Positions 1 to 9,218 of a stretch of 64,000 nt of DNA are shown piece by piece. Positions within the stretch are counted from its first letter, which is position 1; the number at the start of each line of letters is the position of its first letter. Source of the stretch: Rhodanobacteraceae bacterium. GTDB lineage: Bacteria; Pseudomonadota; Gammaproteobacteria; Xanthomonadales; SZUA-5. A program made the position numbers and the translations under genes. The notes beneath the pieces are model-generated. The model had not been told where the DNA came from. It made no database searches and worked only from the letters and a program-made list of their open reading frames with translations. Location: positions 372,001 through 436,000 of the forward strand of contig JADJPR010000001.1 in the NCBI GenBank assembly GCA_016713135.1, read 5' to 3'.

Positions 1-1
1 G

Positions 2-3000
2 GGACTCCCCACGCTGGTCGTCGACACCACCAGCGACGACGGCTCTGTCGCCTTCCAGGCCTGCACGAGCGCGCCGGGCGACTGCTCGCTGCGCGGCGCG
101 ATCGCCAAGGCCAATCTCGACGATGCTGCCGACACGCTGCACTTCGCGATTCCGGGCAGCGATCCCGGCTGCGATGGCAGCGGTGTGTGCCGGATCGCGC
201 CGCAGGGCGTGCTGCCGACGATCGCCAAGCCCTTGACCATCGATGGCTACACCCAGCCCGGCGCCAGTGCGAACACGATCCCGGCGCCCGGCGCGCTCGA
301 CAGCGTGCTCAAGATCGAGATCGACGGCAGCGGCGTGGCCGCCGCGGTGCCGGCGATCCTGAACATCGGTGCCGCCGGCCCGACCGGCGCCGCGCCGCTG
401 GTGATCCTGCGGGGCCTCGCGATCGGGGGCGTGCCGTCGAACAACGGCACCAACGCGGTGAACTTCGGCTTCCGCTCGGCGGACTCCCGCATCGAGGGCT
501 GCTACCTCGGCACCGATGCCAGCGGCAACGTCGCGCGCTCCGCGCAGTTCGGCGTGCTGGCCGACGAGACGGTGACCATCGGCGGCGACACGCCGGCGGC
601 GCGCAACCTGGTGTCGCGCAACCGCAGCGACGGCCTGCGCCTGGCCGGCGCGCCGCGCGTCGAGGGCAACCTGATCGGCTTGCGCCGGGATGGCCTGGCG
701 GAACTGCCGAACAGCGGCGATGGCATCCGCATCACCAGCAACTGCAGCGCGCCGTTCCCCAGCCTGGTCGGCAACCGCATCGCCGGCAATGCCGGGCGAG
801 GCCTGTTCTGGACTGGTGGCGACATCTGCAGCAGCGACGCCGGCGGCGCGCTGAGCGGCAATGTGTTCGGCCTGGCGGTCGACGGCAATCCGCTTGGCAA
901 TGCGGCGGGCGCGATCGCCATCGCCACCCAGGGCAGCGGTGTCGACATCGGCGGGCTCGCGGCCGGGCAGGGCAACACGATTGCGCAGAGCTTCGGCAGC
1001 CCCGGCCACGGCATCGCCGGCCTGCGCCGCTTCGTGCGGGCGCGCGGCAATGCGTGGCCCGGCAATGCGGGCCTGGGGCTGAGCATCGGTGCCGCGGCCG
1101 GCACGCGCTCGCTCAACGATGTCGGCGATGAGGATTCCATCAGTACCTCGCGCCAGCAGAACTGGCCGGAGATCAGCGCCCCCAGCCAGGCCGGCAACCA
1201 GTTGAACCTGAGTTACCGGGTGGATTCGGAGTTCGACGCGGGCGCCGCCGGCACCGCCGGCAAGTCGGTCTATCCGCTGACGGTCGACTTCTACCGCGCC
1301 AGCGGCGACGAGGGCGAGGTCTTCCTGGGCAGCGACACCTACGAAAGCGGCGACGCGCAGCAGGTCAAGGCGATTGCGCTGACGCTGCCGGCGGGTGTCA
1401 GCTTTGGCCCCAACGATGTGGTCGTCGCCACCGCGATCGACGCCCAGGGCAACCAGAGCGAGTTCAATTTCTACCGCATCCAGAGCCTGGCGATCCTGTC
1501 AGACGATCCGGACCCGAGCCCGGCCGGGGTGCCCTACACGGTGACGGTGCGCGCCGAGGCGGTGCCCGGCGAGCCCTTCGCGCCGAATGGCCGCGTGCGC
1601 ATCGTCGACGGCCGCGGCGGCGAATGCCGTGCGACGCTGGTGCCGACCGCCACGCCGCTGCGCAGCGAGGGCAGTTGCGAACTGCTCAGCACCGGCGCGC
1701 CGGGCGCCATCACGCTGACCGCATCCCTGCCCGCCACCGAGAGCGCGTTTGCGCGCGTCGACGGTACGAGCGTGGCGAATGCCACCGCCAGCCACACCGT
1801 CACCGCGGGCATCGAGGCGCTGGAACTGGTGGCCGGCAGCGGCCAGACCGCCGCGGTTGGCGATGCCTTCGCCTTGCCCCTGCAGGTGCGTGCACTCGGC
1901 GCCGGCGGCGCGACGATCGCCGGCGTGCCGGTGCAGTTCCAGGCGCCGGTGGGCGGCGCCAGCGCCAGCTTCGCGCAGAACCCGGTGACCACAGGCGCCG
2001 ACGGCATCGCCAGCGTCGTCGCGACCGCGATCACCACCAGCGGCAACTACAACGTGACCGCGCGCGTCGGCGCGCTGACGCAGACCTTCGCGCTGACCAA
2101 CGAACCGGGCCTCGATACCGCGCTCGCCATCGTCTCCAACCTGCCGAACCCGTCGAACCCCGGCCAGGCGGTGACCGTCACCATCGCGGTGAATCCCGAA
2201 GCCGGCGGTCCGCCGCCGACCGGCAGCGTCGCTGTCAGTGCCAACACCGGCGAGGCCTGCACCATCGTGCTGCCGGCCGTCAGTTGCCAGCTGCTGTTCA
2301 CCATTGTCGGCGAGCGCCCGATCCAGGCTTTCTATCCGGGCGACGGCGCCTACACCAGCAGTAAGGCGGCGTTCGCCACACAGGTGGTGCAGGCACCCCC
2401 GAGCCTGCGCATCGACGCGGTCTCCGCCAACGAAGGCGACGCCGGCACCACTGCGCTCGACTTCACGGTGACCTTGCAGGATGCCACCGGCGCCGCGGTC
2501 AGCGTGGACTACGCCACCGCCAACGACAGCGCGGCCGCCCCCGGCGACTACACCGCGACCAGCGGCACGCTGAACTTCAGCGGCGGCACGGTCACCCAGA
2601 CGGTCACGGTGCTGGTCAACGGCGACACCGAGGTCGAGCCCGACGAGCAGTTCTTCGTCAACCTCTCCAACGCCAGCGGCGCCAGCATCGCCGACGGACA
2701 AGCGATCGGCATCGTGCTGAACGATGACCAGCCGCCGCCGCCGATAGCCAGCATCGACGACGTCACGGTGCAGGAGCCGGTATCCAGCGGCCTTGCCGAG
2801 GTGCTGGCGCGCTTCACCGTAAGCCTGGATCGGCCGGCGCCGGGTCCGGCGAGCGTGCGCGTGCGCACGCAGAACGGCAGCGCGCAGGCATCTGCCGACT
2901 TCGACTCCAACGACTTCGTCCTCGAATTCGCGGCCGGCGATCAGTCACAAACCGTAGAGGTATACGTGCGCGACGACGACATTCCGGAGGGGGGACGAGA

Positions 3001-3052
3001 ACTTCTTCGCCGAGCTATCGGAGCCGCAGGGCCTGAGCGTCGGCGACGGTAG
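2..3052 (+). CDS. Giant CSLREA/beta-helix/Calx-beta surface protein, copy 1, 5'-partial first segment
   Basis: The reading frame is open from the left edge, so the N-terminus lies outside the window. In order it shows a CSLREA-type domain (CSLRGAIAKANLDDAADTLH, about nt 20-170), a TIDGYTQPGASANT segment, a glycine/asparagine-rich parallel beta-helix (about nt 250-1150), two or three Ig-like blocks (about nt 1490-2390) and two Calx-beta domains (GDYTATSGTLNFSGG and DEQFFVNLSNASG, about nt 2400-3000). These families are typical of exported adhesive or structural proteins; the substrate is unknown. The frame ends at 3052 only because an extra G in the run at 2989-2994 shifts it; with five G instead of six the protein runs on as GDENFFAELSEPQGL into the next entry. 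Nearly identical sequence occurs at 11247-13596. Confidence 0.85.
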   Translation, partial: GLPTLVVDTTSDDGSVAFQACTSAPGDCSLRGAIAKANLDDAADTLHFAIPGSDPGCDGSGVCRIAPQGVLPTIAKPLTIDGYTQPGASANTIPAPGALDSVLKIEIDGSGVAAAVPAILNIGAAGPTGAAPLVILRGLAIGGVPSNNGTNAVNFGFRSADSRIEGCYLGTDASGNVARSAQFGVLADETVTIGGDTPAARNLVSRNRSDGLRLAGAPRVEGNLIGLRRDGLAELPNSGDGIRITSNCSAPFPSLVGNRIAGNAGRGLFWTGGDICSSDAGGALSGNVFGLAVDGNPLGNAAGAIAIATQGSGVDIGGLAAGQGNTIAQSFGSPGHGIAGLRRFVRARGNAWPGNAGLGLSIGAAAGTRSLNDVGDEDSISTSRQQNWPEISAPSQAGNQLNLSYRVDSEFDAGAAGTAGKSVYPLTVDFYRASGDEGEVFLGSDTYESGDAQQVKAIALTLPAGVSFGPNDVVVATAIDAQGNQSEFNFYRIQSLAILSDDPDPSPAGVPYTVTVRAEAVPGEPFAPNGRVRIVDGRGGECRATLVPTATPLRSEGSCELLSTGAPGAITLTASLPATESAFARVDGTSVANATASHTVTAGIEALELVAGSGQTAAVGDAFALPLQVRALGAGGATIAGVPVQFQAPVGGASASFAQNPVTTGADGIASVVATAITTSGNYNVTARVGALTQTFALTNEPGLDTALAIVSNLPNPSNPGQAVTVTIAVNPEAGGPPPTGSVAVSANTGEACTIVLPAVSCQLLFTIVGERPIQAFYPGDGAYTSSKAAFATQVVQAPPSLRIDAVSANEGDAGTTALDFTVTLQDATGAAVSVDYATANDSAAAPGDYTATSGTLNFSGGTVTQTVTVLVNGDTEVEPDEQFFVNLSNASGASIADGQAIGIVLNDDQPPPPIASIDDVTVQEPVSSGLAEVLARFTVSLDRPAPGPASVRVRTQNGSAQASADFDSNDFVLEFAAGDQSQTVEVYVRDDDIPEGGRELLRRAIGAAGPERRRR
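20..2375 (+). repeat. Long direct repeat, left copy (pairs with 11247-13596)
   Basis: About 2.35 kb aligned with an offset of 11227, falling to 11221 after a 6-base difference near nt 1255. Long stretches are identical, for example around 790-850 against 12014-12074. A patch at about 1935-2040 is clearly different, and similarity drops sharply beyond about 2375. This is an internal segment of two tandem paralogous genes, not a mobile element: no ends, target duplications or transposase are visible. Confidence 0.85.
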
Positions 3053-6000
3053 CGGTACAGGCACGATTCTGGACGGTGGCCCCGGCGCTACGATCATCGT
3101 CACCTCCAGCGCCGACCCCGGTGATGGCACCTGCACAATCGCGGAATGCACTTTGCGTGAAGCGATCACCCTGGGGAACAACTTCGAGTCCATCCGTATC
3201 GGTTTCGGCATCCCGGGCAGCGGTCCGCACACGATCCGTCCGCTCTCACCGCTGCCGCTGCTCGGGCGAGCGATCCACACGATTGATGGCTATACCCAGC
3301 CTGGAAGCATGCCCAACTCAAACCGCGACGGCGTGGCGCTCAACAACGTCATCCAGATCGCGCTGGATGGCAGTGCGATATCCGGTACGGTCAATGGACT
3401 CGATCTGATCCACGGCGCGACCGTGACTGGGCTCGCGATCCACAGCTGGAGTGGCGCCGGCATCCGCATGACGACCAGTGCCAACGGTCGGCCAATGAAC
3501 ATCCTGGGCAATTATCTCGGAACCGATAGCAGCGGTCAGGTCGCACGCGGCAATCTGGTAGGCATTGAGCTGCGCCCGAACGCCCGGGTGACAGGTACAT
3601 CCCTGAGCTGGGTCATCGGTGCGGGGATAGGCGGGGGGAACCTCATCTCGGGCAACCGCGCCCATGGCGTGATGGTCGTCGGTGGCGAGCCTGGGCCGAC
3701 CGCTGGTGGCATATCGGCAAACCGGATCGGCCTGGCGCGTGACGGCTCAGCGCTGGGGAACGGTGCCTACGGCCTGTCCATCAGCACGCCTTCGAACAAT
3801 CTGGTCCATGCGTTCTTCACATCCGGCAATTACATCGGCGCCAACATCGGCGGTGGCGTCCAGATCATCAGCTCGCAGACCAGTCCGGACGGCATCAATC
3901 TCCCGGTCATTCGATTCCTGAGTGATCAGATCGGCATCGCCGACGGCGAACTGCGTCCGAACCTCGGCCACGCAATTTCGATAGGGGAGGGATCCGTTGG
4001 CGTTGGCAAGGTTCACTTCTCGAGCGTGTCCATCGGCCACGACGCAGGGCCCGCGGTGCGCATTCTGGGGGCACAGACCGAGGTGATCATTAGTGCGCTT
4101 GGTCTGCCGGCAGACGGCGTCCCGATCGACATCGGCCCAGCCGGCGCGACGCCGAACGATCCGGGTGACCTGGACAACGGTCCCAATCGCCTGCTCAACA
4201 CGCCCGTGTTGCTGTCGGCCTTGTTCAATGATCGTGGCGATCGCCTGCGCGTCAGCTATCAGGTCGATTCGCCGCAGGATGCTGGACTCACCGTGAAGTT
4301 CTACCGTCGCATCGAGGAGCGACTGGAGTTCGTGGGCGAACACCGTTATCCCGGTGGCATCGCAACAGCCGAACTCGAGGCCAGCAACCGCTTCCTGACC
4401 GGCCGCCTCGCGGTCGGCAGCGAGATCGTCGCGCAAACCGTACTCACGGGAATCGCCAGCTCCGAGCTGACGCCAATGCCCATAGTCGTGGAAGCAAGGC
4501 AGGCGTTGGTCAGCACTACGCCGGTACTCGAGGGCAACGGTGCTATCGCGCGATTCGTGATCGGGCTGGAGCCACTGGGCAGCAGTTCGACCACGCTGGA
4601 CTATCGCACTATCGATGGCAGTGCCAGATCACAAGGCGCTATTCGCGACTACTTTGCGCGCAGTGGCAGCGTCACGCTGACGCCTGCTGAGCCGACGGCG
4701 ATCGTCGACGTACCGCTGGCCAACGACGGGCTCGTCGAACAGGATGAGACCTTCGATCTCGAGGTCTATAGCGCGACGAACTTCGCCATCGGCAGTGGCG
4801 TGGCCAGCGCAGTCATCCTCGACGACGACCGGCTGCGCCAGGATCGCGGAGAGTACGATCCGCTTGATCTCGACAGCTTGAATGGCATCGAGGGCTTTCG
4901 AATCGAGCACCCGCGCATGCCGGAAACCTCGCTGGTCGCTCTCGGCAACTTCGATGGCAGCGCGGGGACCGATCTGTTGTTGGCGCAGGCCACCAGTACT
5001 GCGCTGACCGGCAATCCCTCGTCGCTGTACCTGATGCCGAACCTGAGCGCACCATTCCAGCCTTCCTATGTGATTCCGGCCAGCGGCAGCGCCCAGTTCC
5101 CACGTATCGTCGACACCGCTGAGCGCGGCGCCGGCTATCTTGCAGGCGCGGCAGGACGGCTGCGCGACGTCGGCCAATTGCCTTCGCTGCTGTTGCGAAA
5201 TGGCGATCGTCTGGTCGTCGTGCACGGCCGAACCACAGCGTTGGCCGCGAGTACCAACCTGGCTGCATTGAGTTCGACGGAGACCATCAGCGGCTCGACC
5301 TTCCGGGTTACGCCGCTCGGCGACATCAATGGCGATGGGCGAATGGATTTCGCGGTGGACAGCTCGGCCACCGGCAGCATCAGCGCTGCGGTGATCTTTG
5401 GCTCGTTGGGGCCGATGCCGAGCAACCTCGGAGCCCTGAATGGCACCAACGGATTCACCATTACCAACCTGACCCAGGCGCAGCTTGGCGCCATCATCGC
5501 AATTCGCAGCATCGGCGACATCAACAACGATGGCCGTGCCGATCTGCTGGTGCGCGGGCGCACCGGAGCGGGAGTTCGTCGCGACGCGCTGATTCTAGGC
5601 CAGGCGGCCTTCGCATCGCAGGTCTTTTTCGATCAGATCAACCCGATGCGGGCGCTCGGAACAAGCGACTCAAATGACATCGAAACCGCTTCAGGCGACC
5701 TCAACGGTGATGGTCATCTGGATGTGGTGATCGCTACGCCCAATCCGGGTAACGGCGCCGCGCTCAGTACTTTCATCATTTTTGGCAGCGGCAACTTCAA
5801 TGGCATCAACAGCGCCGCCAACATCACCGAGGTCCGCCAGGGCTTCCCCGGCGACCAACTGGGCAGTGGATTGGCCGTGATGGATCTGAACGGCAACCGC
5901 ATCTCCGATCTGGCGCTTGGTGCCGCGGGCGCCGATCAGGGCGGAACACGCGCAGGGCGCGTTGCCGTTCTCTATGGCAGGTCAACGTGGCCTGCTGCAA

Positions 6001-7655
6001 TAGACCTGTCGAGTCCGCCACCGCAAACCGTCAAGTTCCTGTCGACTCGCGCCGGTGCCGGCGTCGGCCATCGGCTGGCGGCAATCGGCGACATGAACGG
6101 CGATGGGCGCGGCGAACTGGCGATCACCGCGCCCACGGTCGGTCGCAGCTACATCTACTTCAGCCACAACAGCATCTTCAGCGCTGGTGGCGAGGCTGCA
6201 CCACCGCCCCCGCCGGTTCGACAGGTTTACAGCACACGCGATGGATCGCCAGGCGAGATCCGTATCGACGGGCGAAAGGAGGTTCTGCCGGCAGGTGATG
6301 TTGACGGTGATGGTCGACCCGATGTGCTGTTTGGCATGCCGGAGCCACTCTCGCTCTGTCCCAAGGCCGGCTCCTGCGCCGCGGGCATCGAATTGCTGCG
6401 ATCCACTGGCGCGCAAACGGGCGCCGAACTGCTGTTGCCTGGTGCCGTGCTCAACGCCCACAGCAGCATTGTGCCGACCGCGCCGCCGAGCGGCACGACG
6501 CGCATCCGCCGAGCCGACAAGCCCAATGAGCCGCTCACCGGCAAGTACGCCGGTGTTGGCGATTTCAACGGCGACGGCCGTGCCGATCTGGCCTTCCTTT
6601 CGGCGGCGGGCGGCTTTGTGGCGGTGGTCGCCGGACGCGCGACCTTGCCGGCCTTCATCGATCCGCAAGCAGACGCACAGGCGCGTTCGCGACGCTATGC
6701 GCTCGACGCTACGGACGGGCTGCGCGTGGCCGGACTTGGCGATATCGATGGCGACGGTTTCGCCGATCTCGGCGTGCTGCGTGGCGCACCGAGCGCGCCG
6801 CGCATCGAGATCATCTACGGCATTGCCAGCGGCACGCCGCGGCGAACGCAGATCACGGCACCGGCGGGCCTGCAGCCGATCACCTTGGCGCGCACGCCGC
6901 GCTTGGGTCGCATCCGCACCGGTGCCGTACCGGCAGACAGCTTCGAGGTGATTCTTGGCGATGGCCAGCGCGCGGTAGTGTTCGGTACTGCTGCACTGCC
7001 GGGAACGCTGGACCTTGGCAATCTTGGCGCGGCAGGCATGTATGTCTCGGCCGCGCATCGCCTGCCCGCCAATGCCGCCACACTTGCCGCTCTCGGCGAT
7101 ATCGACGGCGATGGCATCGCCGATTTCGGCATCGCGCACTCGCCGTTGGCCATCGACGGCAGCGGGCAGGGGCGCATCGAGATCCTGCGCGGCCGTGCCT
7201 CGTGGCCGGCGAGCCTGGATGTCGGCACCAGCGATCCCGCCCTGATCGCCGGCCGCATCGTGTTGCGAGGCGAAGGGGTCGGCAGCATCAACGGCCTGGA
7301 TGCACTGCGTGACCGCAATGCGGATGGCCGGCGCGAGTTGCTGATCTCCCTGGGGCTGGCCGAGGGTCACGCGACGCAATCGGGCAAAGCCTTCATCGTC
7401 CATGGGCCCGCGTTGCCGACCGGACAACAGACCGTCCTCGAATTCGACGACGAAGTGCCGGCGGGACAGGGCGTCACGCTGCGCTACGGCCGCTTCGAGG
7501 GCGGCAACTGGGCGATCCTGCGCACCCTCGGCGACATCGATGGCGACGGCCGGGATGACTTTGCCTACGGCGCCGATGCCAACGAAGCAGTTGGCGATGG
7601 CCTGGCAAGAGCGGGCAGCGCCGGCATCCTCCGCGGTTCTGTCTTGCCGCAGTAG
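2994..7655 (+). CDS. Giant surface protein, copy 1, C-terminal segment with CSLREA, beta-helix, Calx-beta and FG-GAP repeats
   Basis: This is the continuation of the preceding entry after the G-run frameshift; the first internal ATG in the frame is at 3153. It carries a second CSLREA domain (CTLREAI, about nt 3098-3220), TIDGYTQPGSMPNS, another beta-helix stretch (3290-4200), a Calx-beta domain (4500-4840) and a C-terminal array of FG-GAP/VCBS-type repeats (4900-7640) with calcium-loop motifs such as DINGDGRMDF, DLNGDGHLDV, DVDGDGRPDV and DIDGDGRDDF. Such arrays fold as integrin-like beta-propellers. It ends GILRGSVLPQ without a visible sorting signal. It is collinear with 14300-18870 of copy 2 but much more diverged than the upstream block. 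A role in surface adhesion or matrix is inference from domains only. Confidence 0.85.
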   Translation, partial: DENFFAELSEPQGLSVGDGSGTGTILDGGPGATIIVTSSADPGDGTCTIAECTLREAITLGNNFESIRIGFGIPGSGPHTIRPLSPLPLLGRAIHTIDGYTQPGSMPNSNRDGVALNNVIQIALDGSAISGTVNGLDLIHGATVTGLAIHSWSGAGIRMTTSANGRPMNILGNYLGTDSSGQVARGNLVGIELRPNARVTGTSLSWVIGAGIGGGNLISGNRAHGVMVVGGEPGPTAGGISANRIGLARDGSALGNGAYGLSISTPSNNLVHAFFTSGNYIGANIGGGVQIISSQTSPDGINLPVIRFLSDQIGIADGELRPNLGHAISIGEGSVGVGKVHFSSVSIGHDAGPAVRILGAQTEVIISALGLPADGVPIDIGPAGATPNDPGDLDNGPNRLLNTPVLLSALFNDRGDRLRVSYQVDSPQDAGLTVKFYRRIEERLEFVGEHRYPGGIATAELEASNRFLTGRLAVGSEIVAQTVLTGIASSELTPMPIVVEARQALVSTTPVLEGNGAIARFVIGLEPLGSSSTTLDYRTIDGSARSQGAIRDYFARSGSVTLTPAEPTAIVDVPLANDGLVEQDETFDLEVYSATNFAIGSGVASAVILDDDRLRQDRGEYDPLDLDSLNGIEGFRIEHPRMPETSLVALGNFDGSAGTDLLLAQATSTALTGNPSSLYLMPNLSAPFQPSYVIPASGSAQFPRIVDTAERGAGYLAGAAGRLRDVGQLPSLLLRNGDRLVVVHGRTTALAASTNLAALSSTETISGSTFRVTPLGDINGDGRMDFAVDSSATGSISAAVIFGSLGPMPSNLGALNGTNGFTITNLTQAQLGAIIAIRSIGDINNDGRADLLVRGRTGAGVRRDALILGQAAFASQVFFDQINPMRALGTSDSNDIETASGDLNGDGHLDVVIATPNPGNGAALSTFIIFGSGNFNGINSAANITEVRQGFPGDQLGSGLAVMDLNGNRISDLALGAAGADQGGTRAGRVAVLYGRSTWPAAIDLSSPPPQTVKFLSTRAGAGVGHRLAAIGDMNGDGRGELAITAPTVGRSYIYFSHNSIFSAGGEAAPPPPPVRQVYSTRDGSPGEIRIDGRKEVLPAGDVDGDGRPDVLFGMPEPLSLCPKAGSCAAGIELLRSTGAQTGAELLLPGAVLNAHSSIVPTAPPSGTTRIRRADKPNEPLTGKYAGVGDFNGDGRADLAFLSAAGGFVAVVAGRATLPAFIDPQADAQARSRRYALDATDGLRVAGLGDIDGDGFADLGVLRGAPSAPRIEIIYGIASGTPRRTQITAPAGLQPITLARTPRLGRIRTGAVPADSFEVILGDGQRAVVFGTAALPGTLDLGNLGAAGMYVSAAHRLPANAATLAALGDIDGDGIADFGIAHSPLAIDGSGQGRIEILRGRASWPASLDVGTSDPALIAGRIVLRGEGVGSINGLDALRDRNADGRRELLISLGLAEGHATQSGKAFIVHGPALPTGQQTVLEFDDEVPAGQGVTLRYGRFEGGNWAILRTLGDIDGDGRDDFAYGADANEAVGDGLARAGSAGILRGSVLPQ

Positions 7656-7817
7656 TCCCCTTCCGACGCTGTCGACGGGCCCGCGGTGTGCGGGCAGGGC
7701 AGGGAACGAGCCGACGATCCCAACCGGCACCGAAGTGCCGTCGGACCCCAATTCCGGGGTGCCGCTCGTCCGCACAATCGCGAACACTGTGGGCATCGTC
7801 CGGGCGGGAAGCTGCCG

Positions 7818-9218
7818 ATGCGTGCGCTGCGATGTGTGCTGGTCGTGCTGGGTCTGTGCGGGTCCGCCGCGGCGACCGCTCAGGCCGCCTACGAGCCCTT
7901 CGACTATCCGCTGAACGACAACCTTGCCGGCGCCAACGGCGGGGTGGGCTTCGACGGGCCGTGGACGGTGACCGCGAACGGCCCGTCATCCGCCGTCACC
8001 GGCGCGCAGAGTGGCGTGATCGTCGCCGGGCTGTCCTACAGCGACGCCCTCGGGCAGGTCCTGCCGGTGTCCGGCGGTGCCTGGCAGACCAACAGCGGCC
8101 TGCAGTTCGGCCAGGCCCAGCGCGGCACCGTTGCCAGCTTCGGCGCGGCGGGCAGCTCGGTGTGGATGAGTTTCCTGGTGCGCCAGGCGGAGACGACGGC
8201 CGGCGTCAACTACGCGGGCGGCACGCCCGGCACTGGTTTCGGCTTCGGCAGCGCGGCCATGTTCTCGGGAATCGCAGCCCTGCCGGGCGGTGCCGTCGCC
8301 AGCTTCTACGGCAGCGACGGTCGCAGCCGCGACATCGGCAATGCAGCCGGCAAGACCACGCTGGTGGTGATGCGCCTGGATTTCGCAGCCAGCGGCAACG
8401 ACACCCTGCGCGTGTGGTTCGATCCCGTGCTGAACCAGCCGCTGGGCTCGCCGGGGCTGATCGAGTCCTTGCAGAACTACAGCGGCAGCTTCAACGGCGC
8501 GACCTTGCTGTGGGGCGACAACCGCAGCTTCGTGTTCGACGAGCTGCGCATCGGAAGCGATATCGGCTGGACCGTGGAAGCCGCCGCCGATGCCTACGAG
8601 CCCTTCGACTACCCGCTCGGCACCAATCTGCACAACGCCATCGGTGGCGAGGGTTTCGACGGCCCGTGGACGGTCACCCAGAACGGCCCCACGCAGCTGG
8701 TCACCGGTGCCGCGAGCGGCGAGATCGTCGCTGGTCTGAGCTACCCTGGACTCAGCACATCCGGCAACGCGCTGCGCACCAGCGCAGCGGTGGTCGCCGG
8801 GCAGGCCCAGCGGCTGACCCGGCACAGCTTCGGGGCGGCCGGCTCATCGACCTGGCTGAGTTTCCTGGTCAGGCAGGAGGGCTCCTCCGGTGCCGGGCAG
8901 GACTACGCCACAGCCACGCCGGGCGTCGGCTTCGGCAACGGCGCCAACGCGATGACCGGCGGCCGCGGCCCCTCGCCCAATGCCTTCATCTGCGCCTTCT
9001 ACAGCGGCGTCGAATGCACCAGTGGTCTAGACCTCGGCGGCAGCCCGGGCGACGTCACCTACGTCGTTCTGCGCGTCGACCACAACAGCAACAGCGGCGC
9101 CAACGACACCATGCGCGCGTGGTTCAACCCGGTCATCGGCCAGCCGCTGGGCGCGCCGCAGTTGAGCGGCAGCTTCCGCAACTACGCCAGCCTGTTCAGC
9201 GGCTTGAGCCTGGTCTGA
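7818..9218 (+). CDS. Giant surface protein, copy 2, N-terminal segment with signal peptide (ends at in-frame TGA)
   Basis: The start at 7818 is chosen because it gives a classic signal peptide (MRALRCVLVVLGLCGSAAA, cleavage near AQA-AYEP) and has GGGAAG about 7 bases upstream. The mature part holds two copies of a roughly 230-residue module beginning AYEPFDYPLNDNL and AYEPFDYPLGTNL, each followed by FDGPWTVT; they resemble concanavalin/LamG-like jelly-roll modules, which is an inference. The frame stops at TGA 9216-9218. The first module has a Trp at this point (LLWGDNRSFVFDELR) and the sequence after the stop continues in the same frame as GDQRHFDFDELR, so TGA replaces an expected TGG. The protein very probably continues into the next entry. 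Confidence 0.8.
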   Translation: MRALRCVLVVLGLCGSAAATAQAAYEPFDYPLNDNLAGANGGVGFDGPWTVTANGPSSAVTGAQSGVIVAGLSYSDALGQVLPVSGGAWQTNSGLQFGQAQRGTVASFGAAGSSVWMSFLVRQAETTAGVNYAGGTPGTGFGFGSAAMFSGIAALPGGAVASFYGSDGRSRDIGNAAGKTTLVVMRLDFAASGNDTLRVWFDPVLNQPLGSPGLIESLQNYSGSFNGATLLWGDNRSFVFDELRIGSDIGWTVEAAADAYEPFDYPLGTNLHNAIGGEGFDGPWTVTQNGPTQLVTGAASGEIVAGLSYPGLSTSGNALRTSAAVVAGQAQRLTRHSFGAAGSSTWLSFLVRQEGSSGAGQDYATATPGVGFGNGANAMTGGRGPSPNAFICAFYSGVECTSGLDLGGSPGDVTYVVLRVDHNSNSGANDTMRAWFNPVIGQPLGAPQLSGSFRNYASLFSGLSLV

